From NCBI GenBank assembly GCA_964517355.1, contig CAZFCK010000092.1, positions 1 to 17,804 of the forward strand: 17,804 bases of DNA. The letters are read 5' to 3'. Origin of the DNA: CAZFCK01 sp964517355 (GTDB lineage Bacteria > Desulfobacterota > Desulfovibrionia > Desulfovibrionales > Desulfovibrionaceae). The position numbers and the translations under genes were made by a program. The notes under the pieces were generated by a model. That model worked only from the letters and a program-made list of their open reading frames with translations. It made no database searches and was not told the DNA's origin. Shown here one piece after another: positions 8,184 to 15,275 of this stretch (the stretch's first letter is position 1; each line of letters begins with the position of its first letter).

Positions 8184-8195
8184 TTGTTGCAACAA
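8184..8195. promoter_or_regulatory. 12-bp palindrome abutting the sigma-54 promoter
   Basis: TTGTTGCAACAA is a perfect palindrome ending eight bases before the -24 element. It differs from the upstream GGTTATAACC palindromes, so a second DNA-binding protein may act here. No regulator for it can be named. Confidence 0.4.
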
Positions 8196-8203
8196 ACACC
8201 ACC

Positions 8204-8220
8204 TTGGCACGTTCCTTTCA
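8204..8220 (+). promoter_or_regulatory. Sigma-54 (-24/-12) promoter of the molybdenum hydroxylase operon
   Basis: TTGGCACG-TTCC-TTTCA compares with the consensus YTGGCACGrNNNTTGCW. The -24 half is perfect, and the -12 half has T instead of G in its GC pair. Ten bases separate the GG from that pair, as required. Transcription should begin near 8231, giving a leader of about 50 nt before the start at 8283. The activator gene next door has an intact GAFTGA motif. Confidence 0.75.
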
Positions 8221-8282
8221 TTAGGGAATGACGAAGCTGTACAGGCATCCCGGCCGCGCCTGAAAACTATATGGAGGAAACT

Positions 8283-9152
8283 ATGGTTCAAGACTATGTT
8301 TTTCCAGGAACTGTTTCGGAAGCACTCACGCTTCTCAGCACAAACAGAGGGAAAGCCAGAATCATTGCTGGAGGGACGGACCTGGTTCTGGAAATGCAAG
8401 ATGGCAAAAACATCTGCGATATTCTCGTTGATCTTTCCCAGATAGCCGAACTCAAGAATATCACGGAAGAAAACGGCTTCATCCGGATTGGCGCCAGCGT
8501 TACCCATACCCAGGCCGCAACATCCGATTTGATACGCAAGCATGCTCCCGGCCTGGCATTTGCGTGCCGCAAGGTCGGATCGCTGCAAATCCGCAATGTG
8601 GGCACCATTGTCGGCAACGTCGTCACGGGCAACCCGGCCGCGGATGCCGCGGTGGCTCTCGCCTCGCTGAACGCTTCCGCCGAAGTGGTCACCCTGGACG
8701 GCATCTCCACCATGCCTCTCGAAGAAATGTACGCCGGAGTCTGCAAATCCTGCATTGACAGTTGTTGCCAGATCGTCACGCACATCATGTTTCCCGTGAA
8801 GCAGGCCAACCAGGGTTCCGCTTACAAGCGCATGGATCAGCGCAAAGCCCTGGCGCTGCCCATGCTCAATGTGTCCGCCATGGTCAGCCTGGACGGCGAT
8901 GCTTTTGAATGGGCCAGGCTTGTCATTGCCCCCGTAGGTGCCGGACCGCAACACGCCACTGACGCCGAAGAATTTCTGAAGGGCGCCGCAGTGAACGAGA
9001 AGACCATCGCCGAAGCTGCCGAACTGGCCAAAAACCAGGCCAACTTCCGCAGCAGCGCAATCCGCGGATCCAAAGACTATCGGATTGGGGTTCTGCCTGT
9101 ATTTGTTCAACGGGTACTTCATGCAGCAGTTGAGGATGCCCGCAGGGCATAA
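8283..9152 (+). CDS. FAD-binding subunit of a xanthine dehydrogenase-family molybdenum hydroxylase
   Basis: This 289-aa protein is of the usual length for a separate FAD (medium) subunit. It takes electrons from the iron-sulfur subunit and passes them to a carrier. The FAD-contacting segments are AGGTDLVLEM (about 29-38), the IGASVTH strand (about 69-75) and VGSLQIRNVGTIVGN with NPAAD (about 98-121). The C-terminal domain ends with RGSKDYRIGVLPVFVQR, typical of CoxM/XdhB-like proteins. The start at 8283 follows GGAGGA at 8274-8279. An earlier in-frame ATG at 8271 overlaps that ribosome-binding site and is unlikely. Residues 154-162 contain an unusual cysteine cluster (VCKSCIDSCC). It is the first gene of the operon and lies 14 bp before the iron-sulfur gene. 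Confidence 0.93.
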   Translation: MVQDYVFPGTVSEALTLLSTNRGKARIIAGGTDLVLEMQDGKNICDILVDLSQIAELKNITEENGFIRIGASVTHTQAATSDLIRKHAPGLAFACRKVGSLQIRNVGTIVGNVVTGNPAADAAVALASLNASAEVVTLDGISTMPLEEMYAGVCKSCIDSCCQIVTHIMFPVKQANQGSAYKRMDQRKALALPMLNVSAMVSLDGDAFEWARLVIAPVGAGPQHATDAEEFLKGAAVNEKTIAEAAELAKNQANFRSSAIRGSKDYRIGVLPVFVQRVLHAAVEDARRA

Positions 9153-9166
9153 GCGGAGAGGATACC

Positions 9167-9664
9167 ATGTCGAAAAAGATCATTTCCTTCAGACTGAACG
9201 GAGAGGTAATCGAACTCGCCGTGTCTCCAACGGAGTTGTTCCTGGACGTGCTGCGTGAACGCCTCCACCTGACCGGCACCAAAAAGGGTTGCGGCCAGGG
9301 AGAATGCGGCGCTTGCACCATCATTCTCAACGGTAAAGCGGTCAACGCCTGCCTGCTCCCCGCGGTGCGCGCAATGGGCGCCGACATCCAGACGGTTGAA
9401 GGTGTCGAAAGCCGGAACGAACTGCATCCCTTGCAGCAAAGCTTCATTGATTACGGCGCCGTGCAATGCGGATTCTGCACACCGGGCATGATCATGTCCG
9501 CCAAGGCGCTTCTGGACAAGAACAAATCCCCTTCCACAGAGCAAATTCTCGAAGCGATTTCCGGCAATATTTGTCGCTGCACAGGTTACGTCAAAATCAG
9601 GGAAGCAGTGGAGGAAGCTGCACTCAAACTGCGTGAATCCGCTGTCAAGGGAGGAGATCAATGA
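9167..9664 (+). CDS. [2Fe-2S] subunit of the molybdenum hydroxylase
   Basis: This 165-aa protein is the standard small subunit, which carries two [2Fe-2S] clusters and relays electrons from the molybdenum centre to FAD. The N-terminal plant-type ferredoxin domain has C42, C47 and C50 in GCGQGECGAC, plus C62. The C-terminal helical domain has C101 and C104 in CGFCTPGM and C136 and C138 in GNICRCTGY. All eight ligands are present. A GAGAGGA ribosome-binding sequence precedes the ATG. The stop overlaps the start of the molybdopterin subunit gene as ATGA, so the two are translationally coupled. Confidence 0.96.
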   Translation: MSKKIISFRLNGEVIELAVSPTELFLDVLRERLHLTGTKKGCGQGECGACTIILNGKAVNACLLPAVRAMGADIQTVEGVESRNELHPLQQSFIDYGAVQCGFCTPGMIMSAKALLDKNKSPSTEQILEAISGNICRCTGYVKIREAVEEAALKLRESAVKGGDQ

Positions 9665-12000
9665 GCCAGTTCACATACATCGGCAAAAGCGTCAAAAGAC
9701 GCGACGGCGTGGACAAGACCACGGGCCGGGGTTTGTTTACCACGGACATTTACTTGCCGGGCATGCTGTATGCCAAAGTGCTGCGCAGCCCCCATCCTCA
9801 CGCGAAGATCGTGAGCATCGACACGTCCGAAGCCGAAAAATACCCGGGCGTGAAGGCCGTCATCTGCCATAAGAACGGCCCCCGCAATCTGTTCAACTGG
9901 GCGGTGCCCATGTTTCTGACCGTTCCGAGCCTGGAACGGGTGCTGGATCAGTACCTTTTCGACGATGTCGTGCGCTACGTGGGCGACGAAGTCGCGGCCG
10001 TGGCGGCCACCAGCGAAGCTATCGCGGAAGAGGCGCTGAAACTCATCAAGGTGGAGTACGAACTGCTCCCCGCGGTATACGATCCTCTGGAAGCCCTGAA
10101 GGAAGACGCGCCCGAACTGCATGCGGGCAAGGGCTGCACCCCGGAAGGCAAGAACATTCCCGGTGAAATCATCAAGATTCCTTACAACGACGTTAAGAAG
10201 GGCTTTGAGGAATCCGATGTGATCGTCGAAGATACCTTCAACTTGCCCATCGTCAAGCAGGTCCAGATGGAAACCCACGCCTCCGTGGCGCAGGTGGACG
10301 GCAACGGCGATGTGACGGTCTGGTCCACGTCCCAAACGCCGCACCCCACGCGGGCGATTCTGGCCAAAATCTTCGATGTTCCCGCCAGTAAGATCCGCGT
10401 GCTTGCTCCTCCCTACGTTGGGGGCGGTTTCGGCGTGCGCATCGGCTTGAGCGCCAAGGCCGAACCCATCGCCATGGCCCTGGCCATGATGGCGAAACGT
10501 CCGGTCAAATGCGTGTACACCCGCAAGGAAGACTTCATCGCTTCCGACACCCGCCATCCCGGCGTGGTTACTGTCAAACTGGGCGCCAAAAAAGACGGCA
10601 CATTCCAGGCCCTGGATATGAAGGCCGTGTTCAGCACCGGCGCCTATTGCAGCTTCGGCGTTGAAATGCCCGGCGTGTGCGGCGCCATGTCGTTGGCCAT
10701 TTACCGCATCCCGCATCAAAACTACTTCGGCCACAGCGTTTATACCAACGAGACGAGTTGCGGCGCCATGCGCGGCTTCGGCAACCCCCAGGGCAATTAC
10801 GCTTTGGAGCAAGTCGTGGACATGATGGCGGAAAAACTGGGCATGGATCCCAAGGAGCTGCGCCTCAAAAACATCATGCAGGTCGGCGACAAATGGTGCC
10901 TGCCGTATGAGTGCGGCACCACGGAACTGGCCGAATGCATCAAACAGGGCGCGGAAGACATCGGTTGGGACAGACTGGGCAAACAGAACGCTCCCGGCTC
11001 CAAAAAACTCCGCGGCATGGGTATGGCCGTGGGCACGCACGTCAGCAACGCCTGGCCCTTCTGCGTGGACTACGACAACGCCTATGTGACCATCCAGCCC
11101 GACGGCACGGCCCATGTTGCTTCCGGCGTTCCCGACATCGGAACCGGCACGAGCACCTGCCTGGTCCAAATCGCCGCTGAAACGCTCGGTCTGGACATGG
11201 ACAACATGAGCCTGACCTACGGCGACACTCTGGGCACCCCCTTCGACATCGGCAGCCACGCCAGCCGCACATGCTACGCCGCAGGCCTCGCCGTGAAAGC
11301 GGCCGCGGAAGACGCGCGCAAGCAAATCCTCGAATACGCCGCCGGATTCTTCAATCTGGCGCCCGAACGCCTGCAGATCGTCGGGGGTACCATCACCCCC
11401 GTGGCCTCCAGCCTGGAGGAATGCTCAGGTTCCGGACTGTGCCAGCTTGATGAGGTCAAAGACGGCAAGGGCAATTCCGTCACCATGGAGGATCTGGCCT
11501 ATCACGCCCATGTACGCAACAAACAGTTCATCGGCGTGGGACGCATCGTGCCCCCCAACGCTCCGCCGTGGCATGCCTGCTTCGCCGAAGTCGAAGTGGA
11601 CACGGAGACCGGTCAGATCGAGCTTATCAAGATGACCGCCGCCCACGACGTAGGCAAGGCGGTCAACCCCAAAATCGTTGAAGGCCAGATTGAAGGCGGC
11701 GCGGCGCAAGGCATCGGCTACGCCTTGTGCGAGGAAATCACTTATAACGACAAGGGACGCCAGCTCCAGAGCAGCATGCACAACTACATGCTGCCCACGG
11801 CCGAGGACTTCCCCAACATCAAGGCCATTATCGTCGAGGCCAGCGATCCCACGGGCCCCTTCGGCGCCAAGGGCGCGGGCGAATGCAGCCTGGTGTGCCC
11901 CGCTTCGGCCATCGCAAACGCCGTGGCCAACGCCACAGGCTATCGTTTCAAATCGATTCCCATGACTCCAGAGAGGGTGTTTAAAGCCCTGAAGCCGTAA
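9661..12000 (+). CDS. Molybdopterin-binding catalytic subunit, probable selenium-dependent molybdenum hydroxylase
   Basis: This 779-aa protein is of full length for a separate large subunit of the xanthine dehydrogenase/aldehyde oxidase family. It hydroxylates a carbon next to nitrogen or an aldehyde using water. Cofactor-contacting motifs are GGGFGVRIG (254-262), GAMRGFGNPQ (368-377), PDIGTGTSTC (491-500), GSHASRTCYAAG (531-542), QIEGGAAQGIGYAL (676-689) and GAKGAGE with the catalytic Glu741. Arg371 corresponds to the substrate-contacting arginine of xanthine dehydrogenases. The purine-binding glutamate that follows GGGFGGK in those enzymes is Ile261 here, so classical xanthine is not assured as the substrate. 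Assignment to the selenium-dependent group rests on the yqeB-yqeC-mocA genes in the same operon, not on a residue in this protein: selenium in this class is a labile cofactor atom, not selenocysteine. Confidence 0.93.
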   Translation: MSQFTYIGKSVKRRDGVDKTTGRGLFTTDIYLPGMLYAKVLRSPHPHAKIVSIDTSEAEKYPGVKAVICHKNGPRNLFNWAVPMFLTVPSLERVLDQYLFDDVVRYVGDEVAAVAATSEAIAEEALKLIKVEYELLPAVYDPLEALKEDAPELHAGKGCTPEGKNIPGEIIKIPYNDVKKGFEESDVIVEDTFNLPIVKQVQMETHASVAQVDGNGDVTVWSTSQTPHPTRAILAKIFDVPASKIRVLAPPYVGGGFGVRIGLSAKAEPIAMALAMMAKRPVKCVYTRKEDFIASDTRHPGVVTVKLGAKKDGTFQALDMKAVFSTGAYCSFGVEMPGVCGAMSLAIYRIPHQNYFGHSVYTNETSCGAMRGFGNPQGNYALEQVVDMMAEKLGMDPKELRLKNIMQVGDKWCLPYECGTTELAECIKQGAEDIGWDRLGKQNAPGSKKLRGMGMAVGTHVSNAWPFCVDYDNAYVTIQPDGTAHVASGVPDIGTGTSTCLVQIAAETLGLDMDNMSLTYGDTLGTPFDIGSHASRTCYAAGLAVKAAAEDARKQILEYAAGFFNLAPERLQIVGGTITPVASSLEECSGSGLCQLDEVKDGKGNSVTMEDLAYHAHVRNKQFIGVGRIVPPNAPPWHACFAEVEVDTETGQIELIKMTAAHDVGKAVNPKIVEGQIEGGAAQGIGYALCEEITYNDKGRQLQSSMHNYMLPTAEDFPNIKAIIVEASDPTGPFGAKGAGECSLVCPASAIANAVANATGYRFKSIPMTPERVFKALKP

Positions 12001-12011
12001 TACCGCCTGGG

Positions 12012-12037
12012 CAGGGGCTCGTCACCACGAGCCCCTG
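12012..12037 (+). other. Intercistronic hairpin without a T-run
   Basis: An 11-bp perfect GC-rich stem, CAGGGGCTCGT (12012-12022) with ACGAGCCCCTG (12027-12037), has a CACC loop. The sequence after it is TATAACTTC, so it is not a good terminator. It lies between the catalytic genes and the barrel gene. It could protect the upstream message from 3' decay and so raise catalytic subunit levels over downstream products. Confidence 0.6.
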
Positions 12038-12068
12038 TATAACTTCAATGCAATGCGGAGCACTGTAG

Positions 12069-12968
12069 ATGAAAAGAATTACATGCCTCTTTACAGCTCT
12101 GACCATGATTATTCTTTTATCAGGCATTTCATATGCGGGATCTGGCCACTATACCAACGGTGTGGAAGGTATCAAAGCGGCCACCCTGCCTCCGGAAGGC
12201 TTTTACTGGAGAATGTACAACGCCTTTTACAATGCCAATTCCATAAAAGACAAACACGGTGACGCCATAAGCGCGGATTTCAACGTCAGCGTGTATGCAA
12301 TGGTCAATCGTTTCATTTACTCCACCCCCATAGAGTTTTTGGGGGCAAACCTTGTGGCCGACCTCTGCATTCCCCTGCAATACACGGATATCTCCATGCA
12401 GAACATCGGGCCTTTCTCATTCAGCGACAACGAATGGGGCCTGGGAGACATCCTCTTGGAACCCGCCCTCCTTGCCTGGCACGGCGCGCGCTACGACGCA
12501 GCCCTCGGCATCGGCGTCTACTTTCCCACCGGACGTTACAATTCGGACAGACCGGCCAGCGCGGGCAAAGGCTTCTGGACCATCATGCCCTCTGCCGGTT
12601 TCACGTTTTACTTCGATGAAGAAAAAACATGGTCCGCTTCCGTACTCGCCCGCTACGAAGTGCATACCGAGCAGCAGGATACCGACTGGACCCCGGGCAA
12701 CGACTTCCATTTTGAATGGGGCATCGGCAAAACGATCAACAAGGTGTTCGATATAGGCCTTGCCGGATACTGCAGCTGGCAAGTCACCGACGACTGGGGA
12801 CCAAACGCCGTGAGCGACAGGGAAGAGGCTTACGCGGTGGGTCCGGAAATCGGTTTCACAGTCCCGAGCTGGGGCATGATGTTTTCCATCCGCTCCCTCT
12901 GGGAATTTGAAAACAAAGTCAATTCAGAGGGCAATATAACAACGCTGACCATAACGAAGGCGTTCTAA
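12069..12968 (+). CDS. Outer-membrane beta-barrel protein, Phenol_MetA_deg-like
   Basis: This 299-aa exported protein has a clear signal peptide: MKR, a hydrophobic core (TALTMIILLSGI) and SYA before a likely cleavage near residue 23. The mature part alternates polar and aromatic residues in many short strands, with features such as WGLGDILLEPALLAW, GIGVYFPTGRYN and SAGFTFYF. It ends in a terminal phenylalanine (TITKAF), the usual signal for outer-membrane insertion. From memory it resembles the Phenol_MetA_deg family (SphA-like transporters), often found beside genes for aromatic catabolism. It lies inside the hydroxylase operon, 68 bp after the catalytic subunit gene and 15 bp before nfnA, with GGAG ten bases before its ATG. 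The inferred role is to let the hydroxylase substrate, or its product, through the outer membrane. Family confidence is moderate; localisation confidence is high. Confidence 0.8.
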   Translation: MKRITCLFTALTMIILLSGISYAGSGHYTNGVEGIKAATLPPEGFYWRMYNAFYNANSIKDKHGDAISADFNVSVYAMVNRFIYSTPIEFLGANLVADLCIPLQYTDISMQNIGPFSFSDNEWGLGDILLEPALLAWHGARYDAALGIGVYFPTGRYNSDRPASAGKGFWTIMPSAGFTFYFDEEKTWSASVLARYEVHTEQQDTDWTPGNDFHFEWGIGKTINKVFDIGLAGYCSWQVTDDWGPNAVSDREEAYAVGPEIGFTVPSWGMMFSIRSLWEFENKVNSEGNITTLTITKAF

Positions 12969-12983
12969 AACGACGAGGAAATC

Positions 12984-13817
12984 ATGTTCACGATTGTCAA
13001 ACGCGAGGAAATGGCCTCGGGTACGGTTATCCTCAATGAAATTGAGGCGCCCCGTATCGCCGCCAAGGCCAAACCCGGACAGTTCATCATTCTCAAAGCC
13101 AATGACAATGGGGAGCGCGTTCCCTTGACCATGGCTGAAACAGACCCGGATAAAGGCACAGTCACCATCATCTACATGGTCGTCGGCAAAAGCACTGAGT
13201 TGTTCAAATCGCTAAAGGTCGGCGACGCATATCAGGACGTCATCGGTCCCCTGGGCCAGCCCACCCATATCGAAGGGGGCAAAAACGTGGTTTGCGTCGG
13301 GGGCGGAACAGGCGTCGCCGTGCTGCACCCCATCGCCCGCGGCATGAAGGATGCGGGGTGCAACGTCACCTCCATCATCGGCGCCAAGACGCACGACCTC
13401 CTCATTCTTGAGGACAAAATGCGCCTGGCTTCCCATGAGCTGCAGGTCTGCACCGACGACGGCTCCTACGGCCGCAAGGGCTTTGTCACCGAAGCGCTCA
13501 AGGAGCTGCTCGACAAGGGCGGCATCGACGAGGTTGTGGCCATCGGTCCCGTTCCCATGATGAAATTCGTCTGCAAAATGACCAAGGAATACGATGTGCC
13601 CACCCTGGTCAGCCTCAACCCCATCATGATCGACGGGACGGGCATGTGCGGCGGATGCCGGGTAAGCGTCGGAGGTGAAACCAAGTTCGGTTGTGTGGAC
13701 GGTCCTGAATTCGACGGCCACAAAGTCAATTTCGACGAACTCATACTGCGCCTGCAGGCTTACACCGAGCAGGAAAAACTGAGCCACAGTCGTTGCAAAT
13801 GCCAAGGAGGTCTCTAA
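12984..13817 (+). CDS. nfnA: NfnA-like FAD/NAD(H)-binding subunit (ferredoxin-NADP reductase/PyrK family)
   Basis: This 277-aa protein is similar in length to NfnA, the small subunit of NADH-dependent reduced ferredoxin:NADP+ oxidoreductase. The N-terminal flavin domain has RVPLTM (45-50). The NAD-binding domain has CVGGGTGVAVLHPIA (104-118). The C-terminal [2Fe-2S] region has Asp217, C222, C225 and C237 (DGTGMCGGC, then FGCVDGPEFDGH). A three-Cys plus one-Asp ligand set is as known for NfnA. Annotation pipelines often call such proteins dihydroorotate dehydrogenase electron-transfer or sulfide dehydrogenase subunits. The next gene encodes its NfnB partner and overlaps by one base. In this operon it may move electrons between the hydroxylase, ferredoxin and NAD(P)(H); bifurcation itself is inferred from the family. 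Confidence 0.85.
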   Translation: MFTIVKREEMASGTVILNEIEAPRIAAKAKPGQFIILKANDNGERVPLTMAETDPDKGTVTIIYMVVGKSTELFKSLKVGDAYQDVIGPLGQPTHIEGGKNVVCVGGGTGVAVLHPIARGMKDAGCNVTSIIGAKTHDLLILEDKMRLASHELQVCTDDGSYGRKGFVTEALKELLDKGGIDEVVAIGPVPMMKFVCKMTKEYDVPTLVSLNPIMIDGTGMCGGCRVSVGGETKFGCVDGPEFDGHKVNFDELILRLQAYTEQEKLSHSRCKCQGGL

Positions 13818-15217
13818 TGGCCGCCAACAAAACCGCACCCCGTCAGGCAATGCCTGAGCAGGCCCCACTGATTCGCGCCAGGAATTTTGAGGAAGTGCCC
13901 TTGGGATACACGCCGGAAATGGCCGTCGCCGAAGCGCAGCGTTGCCTGCAATGCAAGAACCCCCCCTGCATGCAAGGCTGCCCGGTCAGCGTCAACATCC
14001 CCGGTTTTATCAAACACATTGCCGAGGGCGCTTTCGATAAAGCCATCCAGACCATCTGGGAACGCAACAGTCTGCCCGCCGTCTGCGGCCGCGTGTGCCC
14101 CCAGGAAATACAGTGCGAAGGCCGCTGTCTCATGGGGCGCAAGGGCGAACCGGTCGCCATCGGCAACCTGGAACGCTTCGCCGCGGATTGGGAACGCACC
14201 CACCAAGCCTGCGGACTGCCTGAAAAAGCCAACGGCTCCACCAAAAAGATCGCCGTCGTCGGCTCCGGACCTTCCAGCCTGACCGTGGCGGGCGACCTCG
14301 TAGGCAAGGGACACCAGGTCTCCTTGTTCGAGGCCTTCCACAAACCCGGCGGCGTACTGGTCTACGGCATTCCCGAATTCCGGCTGCCAAAGGACATCGT
14401 GGCTTCCGAAGTATCCTGCCTCGCTGCGCGTGGCGTGAATATCGAATGCGACGTGGTCGTGGGCCGTACCGTATCCGTTGATGAACTGTTCGAGCAAGGC
14501 TACGACGCGGTGTATCTCGGCGTGGGCGCCGGTCTGCCCAGCTTCATGAACATCCCGGGCGAAAACCTGGTGGGCGTGCTTTCCGCCAACGAATACCTGA
14601 CGCGCGCCAATCTGATGAAGGCCTACCTCTTCCCGGAAACGGACACACCCATTCCGCTCGGCAAAAACGTTGCCGTGCTCGGCGGGGGCAATGTGGCCAT
14701 GGATAGCGCGCGCACGGCCATGCGCCTGGGCGCCGACAAGGTCAGCCTGGTGTACCGCAGATCCCGCGAGGAAATGCCCGCACGTAAAGCCGAAGTGCAT
14801 CATGCCGAGGAAGAAGGACTCATCTTCGAACTGCTGACCAATCCCGTCCGTTATCTGGGCGATGACAAGGGGCGGCTCATCGGGATGGAATGCATCCGCA
14901 TGGAACTGGGCGAGCCCGATGCCTCCGGCAGACGCAGGCCCGTGCCCATCGAAGGTTCTGAATTCGTCATCGATTGCGACCTGGCCATCGTAGCCATCGG
15001 GTCCGGCGCAAATCCGCTGCTCACCCGCTCAACAAAAGATCTCCCCTGCAACAAGTGGGGCTATATTGTCGCCAATCAAGAAACAGGCAAAACCGGGAAG
15101 AAAGGTGTCTGGGCCGGAGGCGATATCGTTACCGGCGCCGCCACCGTCATCCTGGCCATGGGCGCGGGACGCAACGCCGCGGATTCGATCCATGAATATT
15201 TGACCTGGGGATGGTAG
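13817..15217 (+). CDS. nfnB: NfnB-like flavoprotein (GltA/GltD-type NADPH oxidoreductase)
   Basis: The protein is 466 aa, as for NfnB. The start at 13817 follows AAGGAGG (13804-13810) and overlaps the nfnA stop as TAATG. An in-frame ATG at 13793 lies upstream of that site and is rejected. The N-terminal iron-sulfur domain has C43, C46, C51, C55, C90, C94, C100 and C104, enough for two [4Fe-4S] clusters. The FAD site is VVGSGPSSL (147-155), and the NADPH site is VLGGGNVAMDSARTA (287-301) with YRRSREEMPAR. The C-terminal AGGDIVTGAATVILAMGAGR (433-452) closes the FAD fold. Pipelines label this family glutamate synthase small subunit, but no large glutamate synthase gene is nearby, whereas an NfnA partner is. 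In NfnAB, NADPH oxidation is coupled to reduction of ferredoxin and NAD+, or the reverse. A GltD-like protein (YgfK) also accompanies the selenium-dependent hydroxylase cluster of E. coli. Confidence 0.87.
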   Translation: MAANKTAPRQAMPEQAPLIRARNFEEVPLGYTPEMAVAEAQRCLQCKNPPCMQGCPVSVNIPGFIKHIAEGAFDKAIQTIWERNSLPAVCGRVCPQEIQCEGRCLMGRKGEPVAIGNLERFAADWERTHQACGLPEKANGSTKKIAVVGSGPSSLTVAGDLVGKGHQVSLFEAFHKPGGVLVYGIPEFRLPKDIVASEVSCLAARGVNIECDVVVGRTVSVDELFEQGYDAVYLGVGAGLPSFMNIPGENLVGVLSANEYLTRANLMKAYLFPETDTPIPLGKNVAVLGGGNVAMDSARTAMRLGADKVSLVYRRSREEMPARKAEVHHAEEEGLIFELLTNPVRYLGDDKGRLIGMECIRMELGEPDASGRRRPVPIEGSEFVIDCDLAIVAIGSGANPLLTRSTKDLPCNKWGYIVANQETGKTGKKGVWAGGDIVTGAATVILAMGAGRNAADSIHEYLTWGW

Positions 15218-15225
15218 TACGCAAT

Positions 15226-15249
15226 GGGCGCGGGCTTCCGCGCCCTTTT
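15226..15249 (+). terminator. Intra-operon terminator-like hairpin (possible attenuator)
   Basis: An 8-bp GC-only stem, GGGCGCGG (15226-15233) with CCGCGCCC (15238-15245), has a GCTT loop and is followed directly by TTTT. It sits nine bases after the nfnB stop and 26 bp before the yqeB start. There is little room for a new promoter after it, so the maturation genes probably depend on read-through, at reduced level. Confidence 0.65.
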
Positions 15250-15275
15250 CCAGCTGTCGTTCGTGAGGAGGAGCC

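Noticed and set aside
8271..8282. Earlier ATG start for the FAD subunit
   Set aside because: That ATG overlaps the GGAGGA that serves the ATG at 8283, and the family N-terminus fits the later start.
9658..11325. A 555-codon open frame antisense to the molybdopterin subunit gene
   Set aside because: It mirrors the codon pattern of a strongly supported gene, its product is rich in Ala, Gly, His and Val without any family motif, and it has no operon context of its own.
9661..12000. Selenocysteine in the catalytic subunit
   Set aside because: No in-frame TGA interrupts the gene. Enzymes of this class carry selenium as a labile cofactor ligand, so none is expected.
13793..13816. Earlier ATG start for nfnB inside nfnA
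   Set aside because: The AAGGAGG at 13804 is correctly spaced for 13817, and the earlier start has no ribosome-binding sequence.
13817..15217. Glutamate synthase small subunit as the function of this gene
   Set aside because: No large glutamate synthase subunit is nearby, while an overlapping NfnA-like gene is. The shared fold explains the usual label.
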